This document shows, in pieces, positions 48,819 through 57,847 of a stretch of DNA of 64,000 nucleotides. Position numbers and translations under genes: made by a program. Source of the stretch: Magnetococcus marinus MC-1. GTDB taxonomy: Bacteria > Pseudomonadota > Magnetococcia > Magnetococcales > Magnetococcaceae. The notes under the pieces are model-generated. The model saw only the letters and a program-made list of their open reading frames with translations, was not told where the DNA came from and made no database searches. The stretch's first letter is position 1. Each line of letters begins with the position of its first letter. The stretch spans positions 1,703,501 to 1,767,500 of the forward strand of contig NC_008576.1 in assembly GCF_000014865.1 (NCBI RefSeq), given 5' to 3'.

Positions 48819-50921
48819 ATGGCAGAGTTTATGTGGGAAATCGGCACCGAAGAGATCCCGGCCCGTATGTTACCGGGGGCCATTACCGCCATGGGCGAGT
48901 TGACCCGCACCGCCTTGCAAGAGGCTGGTTTGGGTTTTGCCCAAGTAGAGAGCCAAGGCACCCCCCGGCGGCTGCTGGTGGTGGTGCATGGTCTACACGA
49001 CAAACAGGCTGATGTGCAGGAAGAGCGGCGTGGTCCCGCCCTACAAGCCGCCTTTGATAGCGACGGCAACCCCACCAAGGCGGCGCAGGGCTTTGCCCGG
49101 GGCTGTGGGGTGGATGTGGATCAACTAAGCCGGGTTGAGACCCCAAAGGGAACCTATCTGAGCTATACCCTCAAGCAAGCGGGCAAGGGGGCTAGCGAGG
49201 TGCTGCCGGGGATTATGCAGCAGGTGTTTAAAGCCTTGCCGTGGCCAAAAACCATGCGCTGGAGTGATGGTGAGAGCCGCTTTGTGCGCCCTGTGCAGAG
49301 TGTGACCGCCCTGTTAAACGGTCAACAGGTGGCGGTGGAGCTGGCCGAGAATGTGCGTTATACCGATGCCGTCAGCGGCCACCGTTTTATGGGCAAGGGT
49401 GCGGTGGTGGTGCAGGATTATGCCAGCTACCAGCAGGCCATGGCCGATGGCAAGGTGATGCTCAAGTCCGAAGATCGCATGGCGACCATCCGGGCGGGTG
49501 TGTTGGCCCAGGCGGCCAGTGTGGGTGGTGTGGTGGCAAGCGATGAGGGGCTGGTTGCAGAAAATGCCTCGTTGACCGAGTGGCCGGTGGCGCTGCTGGG
49601 GCGCTTTGATGAGCGCTATCTGGAGATTCCCCCCGAGGTGTTGACCACCTCCATGCGCTATCACCAAAAATATTTCCCGGTGTTGGATGCCCAGGGTGGC
49701 TTGAAACCCCATTTTGTGGTGATCGCCAACATGGAGACCGAGGATCAAACGGTGTTGGTGCGGGGCTATCAGCGGGTGCTCAAGGCGCGGCTTGAAGATG
49801 CAGCCTTTTTCTGGGCAGAAGATCGCAAGATACGGCTGACCGATCGCCTACCCGATCTCCAAGCGGTGGTGTGGCAGGCCAAGCTGGGTTCGCTGTTTCA
49901 AAAATCCCAACGCATGGCGCATCTAGCCAGCGCCATCGCCGCACGGGTGGCCCCGCAACAGGCGGCTTTGGCCGAGAAGGCGGGATTGTACAGTAAGTGC
50001 GATCTGGTGACGGGCATGGTGGGGGAGTTCCCTGAGTTGCAGGGCATTATGGGTGGCTACTATCTCCCCCGCGAGCGCGCGCAGGATGAGGTGGTGGCGT
50101 TGGCCATTCGTGAGCACTATATGCCTGCCGGGGCAGGGGATGCCTTACCCCAGAGCCTGTGCGGGCGCATCGTCTCGTTGGCGGACAAGCTGGATACCTT
50201 GGTAGGCTGTTTTGGCATGGGCATTACCCCCACCGGTACTAAAGATCCTTTTGGCCTACGGCGGGCGGCGTTGGGGGTGATTCGTCTGTTGCTGCAAGAG
50301 CAAGGCCTGCGGCTGCCGCTGCGTCAGCTCTGTGAAGAGGCTTACCGTCAATATGGTGAGATTGGCCTGGAGATGGGCGAAGCGCAGACGGTGCAGGGGG
50401 TGCTGGCGTTTTTCTATGGGCGTCTGCAAGCCCATTTAAAGGCGGAAGGGGTGGATTATGACCTTATTGATGCGGTGCAGGGGCTGAACCTGGATGATCT
50501 GTGGGATGCGGTTAGTCGGGTTAAGGCGCTGGTTGCTTTTAAGCAGGATGCCGCCTATGAAGCGTTGGTGGCGGCCAACAAGCGCATGGCCAATATCCTC
50601 TCTAAGGTTGAAGATAGTGCCCTGGATTTAACGCTGGGCGTAGATGAAGCGGTGCTCAAAGCCTCTGCGGAGCAGGGGTTGGCGGCGGCGGTGGCGGCGG
50701 TGGAAGATCGGGTTAAAACCCACAGCAGCAATGGGCGTTATGCCGAAGCGCTGGGGGAGTTGGCGGCGCTGCGCGGCGTGATTGACACCTTTTTTGATGA
50801 GGTGATGGTGATGGACGAAGATGACGCAGTGCGGCATAACCGGCTACGCCTGCTTGCCACGGTGTTGGGGCTGTTCCGGCAGGTGGCGGATGTCTCGTGC
50901 TTGGTGGTGGCTGAAAAATAG
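48819..50921 (+). CDS. glyS: Glycyl-tRNA synthetase, beta subunit
   Basis: The tRNA-binding subunit. 700 residues, normal length. N-terminal MWEIGTEEIPARM signature; HD-like central part (SKCDLVTGMVGEFPELQG, then REHYMPAGAGDALP); C-terminal anticodon-binding DALR-like domain (about 580-690). Co-transcribed with glyQ. Confidence 0.97.
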   Translation: MAEFMWEIGTEEIPARMLPGAITAMGELTRTALQEAGLGFAQVESQGTPRRLLVVVHGLHDKQADVQEERRGPALQAAFDSDGNPTKAAQGFARGCGVDVDQLSRVETPKGTYLSYTLKQAGKGASEVLPGIMQQVFKALPWPKTMRWSDGESRFVRPVQSVTALLNGQQVAVELAENVRYTDAVSGHRFMGKGAVVVQDYASYQQAMADGKVMLKSEDRMATIRAGVLAQAASVGGVVASDEGLVAENASLTEWPVALLGRFDERYLEIPPEVLTTSMRYHQKYFPVLDAQGGLKPHFVVIANMETEDQTVLVRGYQRVLKARLEDAAFFWAEDRKIRLTDRLPDLQAVVWQAKLGSLFQKSQRMAHLASAIAARVAPQQAALAEKAGLYSKCDLVTGMVGEFPELQGIMGGYYLPRERAQDEVVALAIREHYMPAGAGDALPQSLCGRIVSLADKLDTLVGCFGMGITPTGTKDPFGLRRAALGVIRLLLQEQGLRLPLRQLCEEAYRQYGEIGLEMGEAQTVQGVLAFFYGRLQAHLKAEGVDYDLIDAVQGLNLDDLWDAVSRVKALVAFKQDAAYEALVAANKRMANILSKVEDSALDLTLGVDEAVLKASAEQGLAAAVAAVEDRVKTHSSNGRYAEALGELAALRGVIDTFFDEVMVMDEDDAVRHNRLRLLATVLGLFRQVADVSCLVVAEK

Positions 50922-50931
50922 TGGGTCGTGT

Positions 50932-50959
50932 GACGGGGCCGCCAAAGGGCGGCCCCGTC
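50932..50959 (+). terminator. GC-rich hairpin after glyS
   Basis: A 12-bp perfect stem GACGGGGCCGCC with its complement around an AAAG loop, starting 10 bp after the glyS stop. No T-run follows, so it may need Rho or act as a 3' stabiliser. The remaining ~170 bp before recQ shows nothing else recognisable. Confidence 0.6.
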
Positions 50960-51135
50960 GCGACACGCTGTCGTGGCGGCTGGACCTACCGGCTTAAAGA
51001 TAAGGTTTGGCCCTTCGTGTTTTACCAATCTCTGCCGTCTGGGGGTTGGTCCATTGCTTGGCAGGATGCCGAGCCGTGTTATTGGGTCTGTAGCAGGGAG
51101 CGAGACCCCCTTTTGTAAGGCACCTGCAAGCCTCT

Positions 51136-52953
51136 ATGTCCCCTTACGCCACCAGCTCCGACCCCGCTTTGACGCTGCTGCAAGAGATCTTTGGTTATCC
51201 CGAATTTCGCGGTTTTCAGCGTGAGGTGATTGATCTGGTTACGGGGGGCGGTGATGCCCTGGTGCTTATGCCCACCGGGGGAGGAAAATCCCTTACCTTT
51301 CAGATCCCCGCCATGTTGCGCCAGGGCATTGGCGTGGTGGTTTCGCCGCTGATTGCTTTGATGCAGGATCAGGTGGCGGCGCTCAAACAGGCTGGGGTAA
51401 GGGCGGCCTGTCTCAACAGTACGGTGGAGGCCCCCGAGGCCACCGAGATTTTTCGGCAGATCTACCAGGGTGAATTGGATCTGCTCTATATGGCCCCCGA
51501 GCGGTTGTTATTGCCGGGCACCCTCGCCATGCTGGATCAACTGCCCATCGCGCTGTTTGCCATTGATGAAGCCCACTGTGTCTCCCAATGGGGGCACGAT
51601 TTTCGTCCCCACTATTTAGGGCTCTCACAACTGGCAGAGCGCTTTCCCCGTGTGCCCCGCATTGCCCTGACCGCCACCGCCGATGAACGGACCCGCCAAG
51701 AGATTATCAAACGGCTCAATTTGCAAAGTGCGCGGCTGTTTGTGGCCAGTTTTGACCGCCCCAATATTCGTTACCGGGTACTGCCCAAAGAGAATGGCAA
51801 ACAGCAGATTAAGCGTTTTTTAGAGCAGGAGCATAAGGGGGACAGTGGCATTATCTACTGCCTATCGCGCAAGCGCACCGAGGAGGTGGCGGCGTGGTTG
51901 AATGGGGAGGGTTTTACCGCCGTGCCCTACCATGCGGGCTTGCCCCATGAGCAGCGGGAGCGGAACCAGCAGCGCTTTTTGTTAGAAGATAATTTGATCA
52001 TCTGCGCCACCATCGCCTTTGGTATGGGGATCGACAAGCCGGATGTGCGTTTTGTGGCACACTTGGACCTGCCCAAGAGCATTGAGTCCTACTATCAGGA
52101 GACGGGCCGGGCCGGGCGGGATGGCCTGCCCGCCAACGCCTTTATGGTGTTTGGTTATGAGGATGTGGCGAAGCTGCACTGGTTTATGGATCAGTCCGAG
52201 GCAGAACCCGCCTTCAAAGAGATTGAGCGGCAAAAGCTTGATAGTCTGCTGGCCTTTTGCGAGACCACGGAGTGCCGCCGTAAGACGCTGCTCAACTATT
52301 TTGGTGAGGCGCGGGAGACGCGCTGCGGCAACTGCGACATCTGCCTGGACCCGGTAAAAACCTGGGACGGCAGAGAGGCGGCGCAGATGGCGCTCTCGTG
52401 TGTGTTTCGCACCGGTCAAGATTACGCCATGAGCTATTTGAGTCAGATCTTGGTGGGGGAGGCAGACGAGCGCATTGAGCGTAATGGACACCACCGCATC
52501 AGTACCTTTGGTATTGGAAAAAAGCATGCCAAAAATGAGTGGATGGATATTTATAAGCAGCTTATTTTTAAAGGATATTTGCGAGTGGTTGGGGAGTATC
52601 GCACCCTAAAGCTGGCGCAGTCGTGTCGTCCGGTGTTGCGGGGTGAGGTGGAGGTGCGTTTGCGGACCAAGAGCCGTAAGGTTAAAAAGGTCTTCAAGCG
52701 CCGTTATGAGACCGCCTTTACCACCCATAACGACCAGCAGCTATGGGATGCCCTGGTACGGTGGCGGCGCGAGACAGCCAGTGCTCAGGGGGTTCCTCCC
52801 TATATTATTTTTGGCAATGCCACCCTGGAAGCGGTGGTGGAGAGCCGCCCCCGCAGTCGCAGCCAGTTACACCAACTACCGGGCATTGGCACCCATAAAA
52901 TGGAGCTCTACGGCGAAGAGCTGCTGGAACTGGTGGCCGAATACGCCGCATAA
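51136..52953 (+). CDS. recQ: ATP-dependent DNA helicase RecQ
   Basis: A 3'-5' helicase in recombination and repair. 605 residues: Walker A MPTGGGKSLTFQ, DEAH box (IDEAHCVSQWGHDFRP), helicase C domain with QETGRAGRDG, four zinc cysteines (from TECRRKTLL to CGNCDICLD), a winged helix, and a C-terminal HRDC domain (about 530-603). A complete standard RecQ. The start ATG has only a weak ribosome-binding site. Confidence 0.96.
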   Translation: MSPYATSSDPALTLLQEIFGYPEFRGFQREVIDLVTGGGDALVLMPTGGGKSLTFQIPAMLRQGIGVVVSPLIALMQDQVAALKQAGVRAACLNSTVEAPEATEIFRQIYQGELDLLYMAPERLLLPGTLAMLDQLPIALFAIDEAHCVSQWGHDFRPHYLGLSQLAERFPRVPRIALTATADERTRQEIIKRLNLQSARLFVASFDRPNIRYRVLPKENGKQQIKRFLEQEHKGDSGIIYCLSRKRTEEVAAWLNGEGFTAVPYHAGLPHEQRERNQQRFLLEDNLIICATIAFGMGIDKPDVRFVAHLDLPKSIESYYQETGRAGRDGLPANAFMVFGYEDVAKLHWFMDQSEAEPAFKEIERQKLDSLLAFCETTECRRKTLLNYFGEARETRCGNCDICLDPVKTWDGREAAQMALSCVFRTGQDYAMSYLSQILVGEADERIERNGHHRISTFGIGKKHAKNEWMDIYKQLIFKGYLRVVGEYRTLKLAQSCRPVLRGEVEVRLRTKSRKVKKVFKRRYETAFTTHNDQQLWDALVRWRRETASAQGVPPYIIFGNATLEAVVESRPRSRSQLHQLPGIGTHKMELYGEELLELVAEYAA

Positions 52954-53092
52954 AAAAATAATGAAGCGCTCTAAGAGATGGGTTAAAGTTACTTTAGGGT
53001 TGGTCGGTTAGGTAATTCGCTTGGGCGTTTGGCCTTAGCATGATGACCCCAGTACCCATGCTTTACCATCGTGTCGTTGTGTGGAGGAATGT

Positions 53093-54799
53093 GTGGACAT
53101 CAATGCGGGCATCGTTGATCAACGGGTTTTGGGAATTGTCGAAACCTACGCCCATCTGCTACCAGCCAGTCAGGATGAGCTAAAGCTAAAGGCATCGGCC
53201 TTTGTGCTGTTGTCCATTGCCACCTGTCTTGATGTCTCTATAGAAAAGGCCGCCGAAATGTTTACCGATGGTGGTCAAGATATGGGGGTAGACGGGCTGG
53301 CCGTAGGAGAGATTGAAGAAAACGAATTTCAGATTACGCTCTTTTAAGCAAAATATAGAACGACACTAACGGGCGAAAAGGGATTTCCTGGGGCAGAAAT
53401 TCAAAAATTGCTGGGTACTTTATCCATGCTCTTTGATCCTGGGGTGCCTATTGCCCTAAATCCGCGCCTAACCAGCCGTATTGAAGAGGTGCGCTCTTTG
53501 ATCCGAGATGGCTATGTGCCCAATGTGCGGGTTGTGTTGTGCAACAATGGCAAAAAGTGGAATGCAGAGACCCAACAACGGATGGATCATGCGGGTTTCC
53601 CCGAAAACCAAGTTTCGTGGGTGCATTTCAATCATGAGAATATTGTTCAGGTGTTGCGCCGTAAACAGTCGGTGGATGAAACGCTGCAACTGACGGGCGC
53701 GGCGATTGTTGAAAATTATGATTTTCGCCGCGTGCTGATCGGCAAAGTAGCCGTTACCCAAATTGCTGAGTTGTTCGATCGACATGGCGACCTGCTCTTG
53801 GAACGAAATATTCGCCGCTACCTTGGACTGTCGGCCAATCGGGTCAATCAAGCCATTTCTCACACAGTGCTTGCAGGCGATAAACAGAAGGATTTCTATT
53901 TTTTTAATAATGGTATAACCATTATATGCAATGGGTTTAAGTATAATGCATTGCAGCGGGAGAGCCTTCAGGTTCGTTTAGAGAATATGCATATTATTAA
54001 TGGTGGGCAAACCTGCAAGACATTACAACAAACCCTAATGACGCGGCCAGACCTATACGAAAATCTACGCGATGTTTTTGTTATGGTAAAAATTTATGAA
54101 TTGGCTCAAGAGGATAATGCGTTTGTTCAAGAGATTACCTATGCGACCAACAGCCAAAACCCGGTTGATTTAAGAGATCTACGTTCCAATGATACCGCCC
54201 AAAAACAGTTAGCCTTGGGGTTGGACGCCTTGGGTTACAGCTATAAACCTCAGCGCGAAGAGGGGGTGCGTGGTGGAGCAAAAAATATTACCAGTCAGCA
54301 GTTGGCTGAGTCGGTACTGGCGATCTGGAGAAGGCGGCCACATCAGGCAAAATTTTTAAAAAAAGAACATTTCGGTAAACTCTATTCCATGATTTTTCAT
54401 GAATTAAACCCTGCCCAGGCGCTCTTGGCGGTGCTCATATTTCGTTTTGTGGAACAGGCAAAACGGCGCACCGGGCGCACCGGTGTATCCGAGTTGTTGA
54501 CCATAGAACTTCCTGGTTGGATTGCCTACGGCTCCTACTACATTGCGATGCTTATGGGCGAGCAGCTGTTGAAAAATCAAGGAAAGGGCTTAAAAGAGGT
54601 CAACCACCTCACGCTGGAGCAGCTGGTAGTCGATTTTAATGAAAACCGGGGGAGCTATTACCAAAGCGCTGTGGAGGAAATTCATAGGGCGTTGGTCTTC
54701 TGTTATGGGGATCGGGAGGTTTCATTGCAGCAACTTTCCGCCACGTTTAGACGCGGTGACCTGTTGGCTATGCTAAAACCCCTGGTCTCCCCTTTGTAA
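53093..54799 (+). pseudogene. AIPR-family (abortive infection phage resistance) gene with one in-frame stop
   Basis: Two frames in the same register, 53093-53347 and 53348-54799, join into one 568-codon AIPR protein if the TAA at 53345-53347 (codon 85) is read as an amino acid. The junction would read ITLF-x-AKYR; AIPR proteins normally have a Gln-x-Lys-Tyr segment there (FQxKY), so CAA to TAA is the simplest explanation. Family motifs are downstream: NNGITIICNGF, then IINGGQTCKTLQQ. The N-terminal part has GGQDMGVDGLAV, the usual GxDxGIDAI region. The start is a GTG with GGAGGA upstream. AIPR proteins are phage-defence factors, often near restriction systems, but here the gene stands alone between recQ and nfeD. 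It is AT-richer by eye than its neighbours, which fits horizontal acquisition. Read-through or a sequencing error cannot be excluded. Confidence 0.85.
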
Positions 54800-54863
54800 A
54801 GACAACCACGGGGAGGTTGGTCTATTCCAAACCTTATCCCCCTATCCCCCCCAGGCATTGCTG

Positions 54864-55310
54864 CTACTCCGCTAACGTTACCATAAGGGTGGTGCTTTTA
54901 ACCGACGTCACCGTGACCACCGTACCCGCTGGACAATCCGCCCCCTGGGCCAGCCAGAGGGAATCCCCCACCCGCACCTTGCCACGGCCATGCACAATCG
55001 CTTCAGCCACCACATAGCTCTGCCCCACCATGCGCTGACCACGCTCATTTAAGGCGTCTGGGTCATCCGCTTGGGCAGGCTTAAACAGTTTGCGCCCCAA
55101 ATAGATGGCGACCAGGGATAAAACCCCATAGAGCACCACCGACCACGCCCAAGGAAAATCTGGAGCAACGTAAAAAATGGCCCCCACTACAAAAGCCGAA
55201 AGACCCATCCACAGCAAAAAAGTGCTCCAGACAAACATCTCCAGCCCAATCAGCACCAACCCCACAATCGCCCACGCCCAATGGGGGGCAATATCAGCAA
55301 ACAGTGTCAT
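54864..55310 (-). CDS. NfeD family membrane protein (YbbK type)
   Basis: 148 residues with two to four N-terminal membrane helices (about 10-80) and a C-terminal OB-fold domain (about 90-148; GQSYVVAEAIVHGRGKVRVGD is split by a turn). NfeD proteins partner SPFH/stomatin proteins, exactly the gene 3 bp upstream here. Role in membrane microdomain or quality control is by family knowledge. Confidence 0.92.
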   Translation of the reverse strand: MTLFADIAPHWAWAIVGLVLIGLEMFVWSTFLLWMGLSAFVVGAIFYVAPDFPWAWSVVLYGVLSLVAIYLGRKLFKPAQADDPDALNERGQRMVGQSYVVAEAIVHGRGKVRVGDSLWLAQGADCPAGTVVTVTSVKSTTLMVTLAE

Positions 55311-55313
55311 GCT

Positions 55314-56231
55314 TTACTCTCCCTTGGTAAGTCGAGCCAACTCGCTAATGCCCGCCAAAGAACCCAGAATAGAAGAGGCCTCCAATGGCATCATAATGAC
55401 CTTGCTGTTTTGCGCACTGGCCATGTTCTGCAAAGCATCGGTATATTTGGTGGCGACAAAATAGTTCAGTGCCTGCACATTGCCATCCTTTACCGCATCC
55501 GAAACCATGCGGGTGGCGTTGGCCTCGGCCTCGGCCAAGCGCTCACGGGCCTCGGCTTGGCGAAAGGCTGCTTCGCGGTCGCCCTCGGCTTTTAAAATCG
55601 CCCCCTGTTTCTCCCCTTCTGCTTGCAAAATGGCCGCTTGACGGTAGCCTTCTGCCTCCAAAATCTGGGCACGCTTGGTCCGTTCAGCCTTCATCTGCAT
55701 ACTCATGGCCTCCACCAAATCCATGGGTGGTTCAAGATCCTTAATCTCCACACGGGTCACTTTGACCCCCCAGGGATCGGTGGCTTGGTCAATCACCCCA
55801 AGCAGTTTACTGTTGATCTCATCCCGGTTCGAGAGCATCTGGTCCAAAGACATGGCCCCCAACACCGAACGAATATTGGTCATGCAAAGGTTGCGCATGG
55901 CCAAGTGGAGATCGCTGATCTCGTAGCTGGAACGGGCGGCATCCACAATTTGATAAAAGACCACACCATCAGCCTGTACCACCGCATTGTCGCTGGAGAT
56001 GACACTCTGTGCATCAATATCCAACACCTGCTCACGCATGTTGATCTTGTGGGTTACGGCATCCAAAAACGGTGTGATAAAATTAAGCCCCGGACGTAAA
56101 ATTTTGGTAAACTTACCAAACCGTTCCACCGTATAGTGATACCCTTGGGGCACGGTCTTTACCCCCATGAAAATCAACAGCACAATGACCATTAATAAAA
56201 CCAGACTAAAAAGGGAAAATCCGCCAATCAT
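55314..56231 (-). CDS. SPFH/Band 7 (stomatin-like, QmcA type) membrane protein
   Basis: About 305 residues: an N-terminal membrane helix (about 5-27), the SPFH domain ([14 protein letters not shown] onward, about 30-190), and a charged Ala/Glu-rich coiled coil (about 190-250) with the [16 protein letters not shown] heptads. These assemble as oligomeric membrane rings associated with FtsH-type proteolysis. I prefer the ATG at 56231, which has GGAGAG just upstream, over the one at 56243. Forms an operon with nfeD. Confidence 0.93.
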   Translation of the reverse strand: MIGGFSLFSLVLLMVIVLLIFMGVKTVPQGYHYTVERFGKFTKILRPGLNFITPFLDAVTHKINMREQVLDIDAQSVISSDNAVVQADGVVFYQIVDAARSSYEISDLHLAMRNLCMTNIRSVLGAMSLDQMLSNRDEINSKLLGVIDQATDPWGVKVTRVEIKDLEPPMDLVEAMSMQMKAERTKRAQILEAEGYRQAAILQAEGEKQGAILKAEGDREAAFRQAEARERLAEAEANATRMVSDAVKDGNVQALNYFVATKYTDALQNMASAQNSKVIMMPLEASSILGSLAGISELARLTKGE

Positions 56232-56295
56232 CTCTCTCTCCATGACCAAAAAGCATAAAATGTTTATAAAGGGTGGGGGGCGTGTTGCGCTGGGC

Positions 56296-56847
56296 TCAAC
56301 CGTGGTTCAGCGCGGCTAACTCCTGTAGGTAGTGCTGCCCCAGTTTGATATAGTTTTGGGTGGTGGCGGTGATCTCCTGAGCCTCTGTCGCCCGTATGGG
56401 ACGTGCCAGTTTTGCCGGCGACCCCATCCATAGCTCACCGGTGGCAATCTGTTTGCCCGGCGTGACCATGGCCCCCGCTGCCACCATGGCACCGCTCTCA
56501 ATCACCACCCCATCCATGACCGTGGCCCCCATGCCCACCATGCAGCCGCTTTTCAGGGTGCAGGCGTGCAGCGTGACCCGGTGGCCGATGGTAATATCAT
56601 CCCCTAAAATGAGTGGCAAACCGGCGGGTTTGTCGGGCTTGCCACGGGTCACGTGCAAAACAGAGCCATCCTGAATATTGGTGCGGGCACCAATGCGAAT
56701 GTGGTTGACATCACCACGGATCACAACCCCCGGCCAGATCGAGCTCTCAGGGCCGATCGCCACATCCCCAATAATCACCGCATCGGGATGCACAAAGGCG
56801 CTTGGGTCAACGCTGGGCCAGCGGCCCGCAAAGGGGTAAAGGGGCAT
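56296..56847 (-). CDS. Gamma-carbonic anhydrase-like hexapeptide protein (YrdA type)
   Basis: 183 residues of left-handed beta-helix repeats. The three metal-binding histidines of the family are present (VLHV and GHRVTLHA). Only some members have carbonic anhydrase activity, so the biochemical role is uncertain. The start is the ATG at 56847 with AGGAG eight bases upstream; a TTG seven codons earlier is less likely. The SPOR lipoprotein gene ends just upstream, so the two may share a transcript. Confidence 0.92.
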   Translation of the reverse strand: MPLYPFAGRWPSVDPSAFVHPDAVIIGDVAIGPESSIWPGVVIRGDVNHIRIGARTNIQDGSVLHVTRGKPDKPAGLPLILGDDITIGHRVTLHACTLKSGCMVGMGATVMDGVVIESGAMVAAGAMVTPGKQIATGELWMGSPAKLARPIRATEAQEITATTQNYIKLGQHYLQELAALNHG

Positions 56848-56858
56848 CTCAAAGGCTC

Positions 56859-57845
56859 CTACTGCCAAAGGGCTTGGCGATTATACTCAAAGCGGGTGCG
56901 ACCATCCACAACCGGATAGAGCTGACGCTTTTGCCAAAACGCATCCTGTTGCAAGGTATCATAGGCTTGCTGGGCTGCGCCTTCATCATAAAAAGGACCA
57001 ACTCGCACCAAAAACCAATCCCCATCGGCGGTGGGGGTCACATAGGCGGGCAACCCCACCGCCATTAATGCTGCCCGACTGCTCTCTGCCTGGCTGGGGC
57101 TACGGTCAGATTCCACCTGAATCGCCCAGCGTCGCTTCACTTCCACAGCTGGGGTGCGGATTGGCGCGGTCTCTGGCTCAACGGTTTCCCCCGTGGCCGC
57201 CGTGCTTGGGGTACTGGGGCGTTTGCCTAAGCGTCGATTGGCCTCTTCTTCCAAAGATTGTGGGCGACCCTTATCCAGGCCATTGGGGGTAAACGCAGCC
57301 TGCTCCAGGTGGGCTTCTCCTATAAAGGGGGTGTCGCGCCAAGCAAAGCGGGTAATGGGGTGGGCCTGTTCACTTAAGAATAGCTGGATCCAATTTAACG
57401 CCTGTTGGGTGGTTTGTGGGGCCTGTTGCAGGTTGGCGGGCATATTGCCCACCCACACCGTTTTGCCACTGTCGGAGACTCTTAAAATCATGGTCAACAG
57501 CGTGCCATCATGATTAAGCAGGCTGGTAAGTCGATATTGGACCACTTGATCGTTTACCGTAAGAGGTTCCGCCGCGCGATGTTGCTCGATGGCCTGCTGC
57601 CACGAGGCTTGCCAGGGGAACATATCCTCCCCAGCGGGCTCTCTCTCTTGTAGCCATACCTGGACATGCGCCGGGCGTTGCAGGTTGGCCTCGTCTCGGG
57701 TGTACCAGTTCAGCACCACCCGGTTGGCGGGGGGGGCGATCTCCGGCTGCGCGGCAATGGGTGGCGTGGGGGTGGTGGAGCAGCCAGCCAACAACATGGC
57801 CAACAGAGCCCAAACGAACGTAAAACGGCGGCGGTTTGGTTGCAT
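56859..57845 (-). CDS. Lipoprotein with C-terminal SPOR domain
   Basis: 328 residues. A lipobox LLAGC with Cys22 follows a basic N-terminus, so it should be lipidated and placed in the envelope. The middle (about 40-170) is an unrecognised beta-rich domain. The C-terminal ~80 residues (RRWAIQVESD and DGDWFLVRVGPF) form a SPOR domain, which binds denuded peptidoglycan at division sites. Lies 2 bp downstream of mutS on the same strand, an unusual partner. Role in division or the envelope is inferred. Confidence 0.85.
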   Translation of the reverse strand: MQPNRRRFTFVWALLAMLLAGCSTTPTPPIAAQPEIAPPANRVVLNWYTRDEANLQRPAHVQVWLQEREPAGEDMFPWQASWQQAIEQHRAAEPLTVNDQVVQYRLTSLLNHDGTLLTMILRVSDSGKTVWVGNMPANLQQAPQTTQQALNWIQLFLSEQAHPITRFAWRDTPFIGEAHLEQAAFTPNGLDKGRPQSLEEEANRRLGKRPSTPSTAATGETVEPETAPIRTPAVEVKRRWAIQVESDRSPSQAESSRAALMAVGLPAYVTPTADGDWFLVRVGPFYDEGAAQQAYDTLQQDAFWQKRQLYPVVDGRTRFEYNRQALWQ

Positions 57846-57847
57846 GA

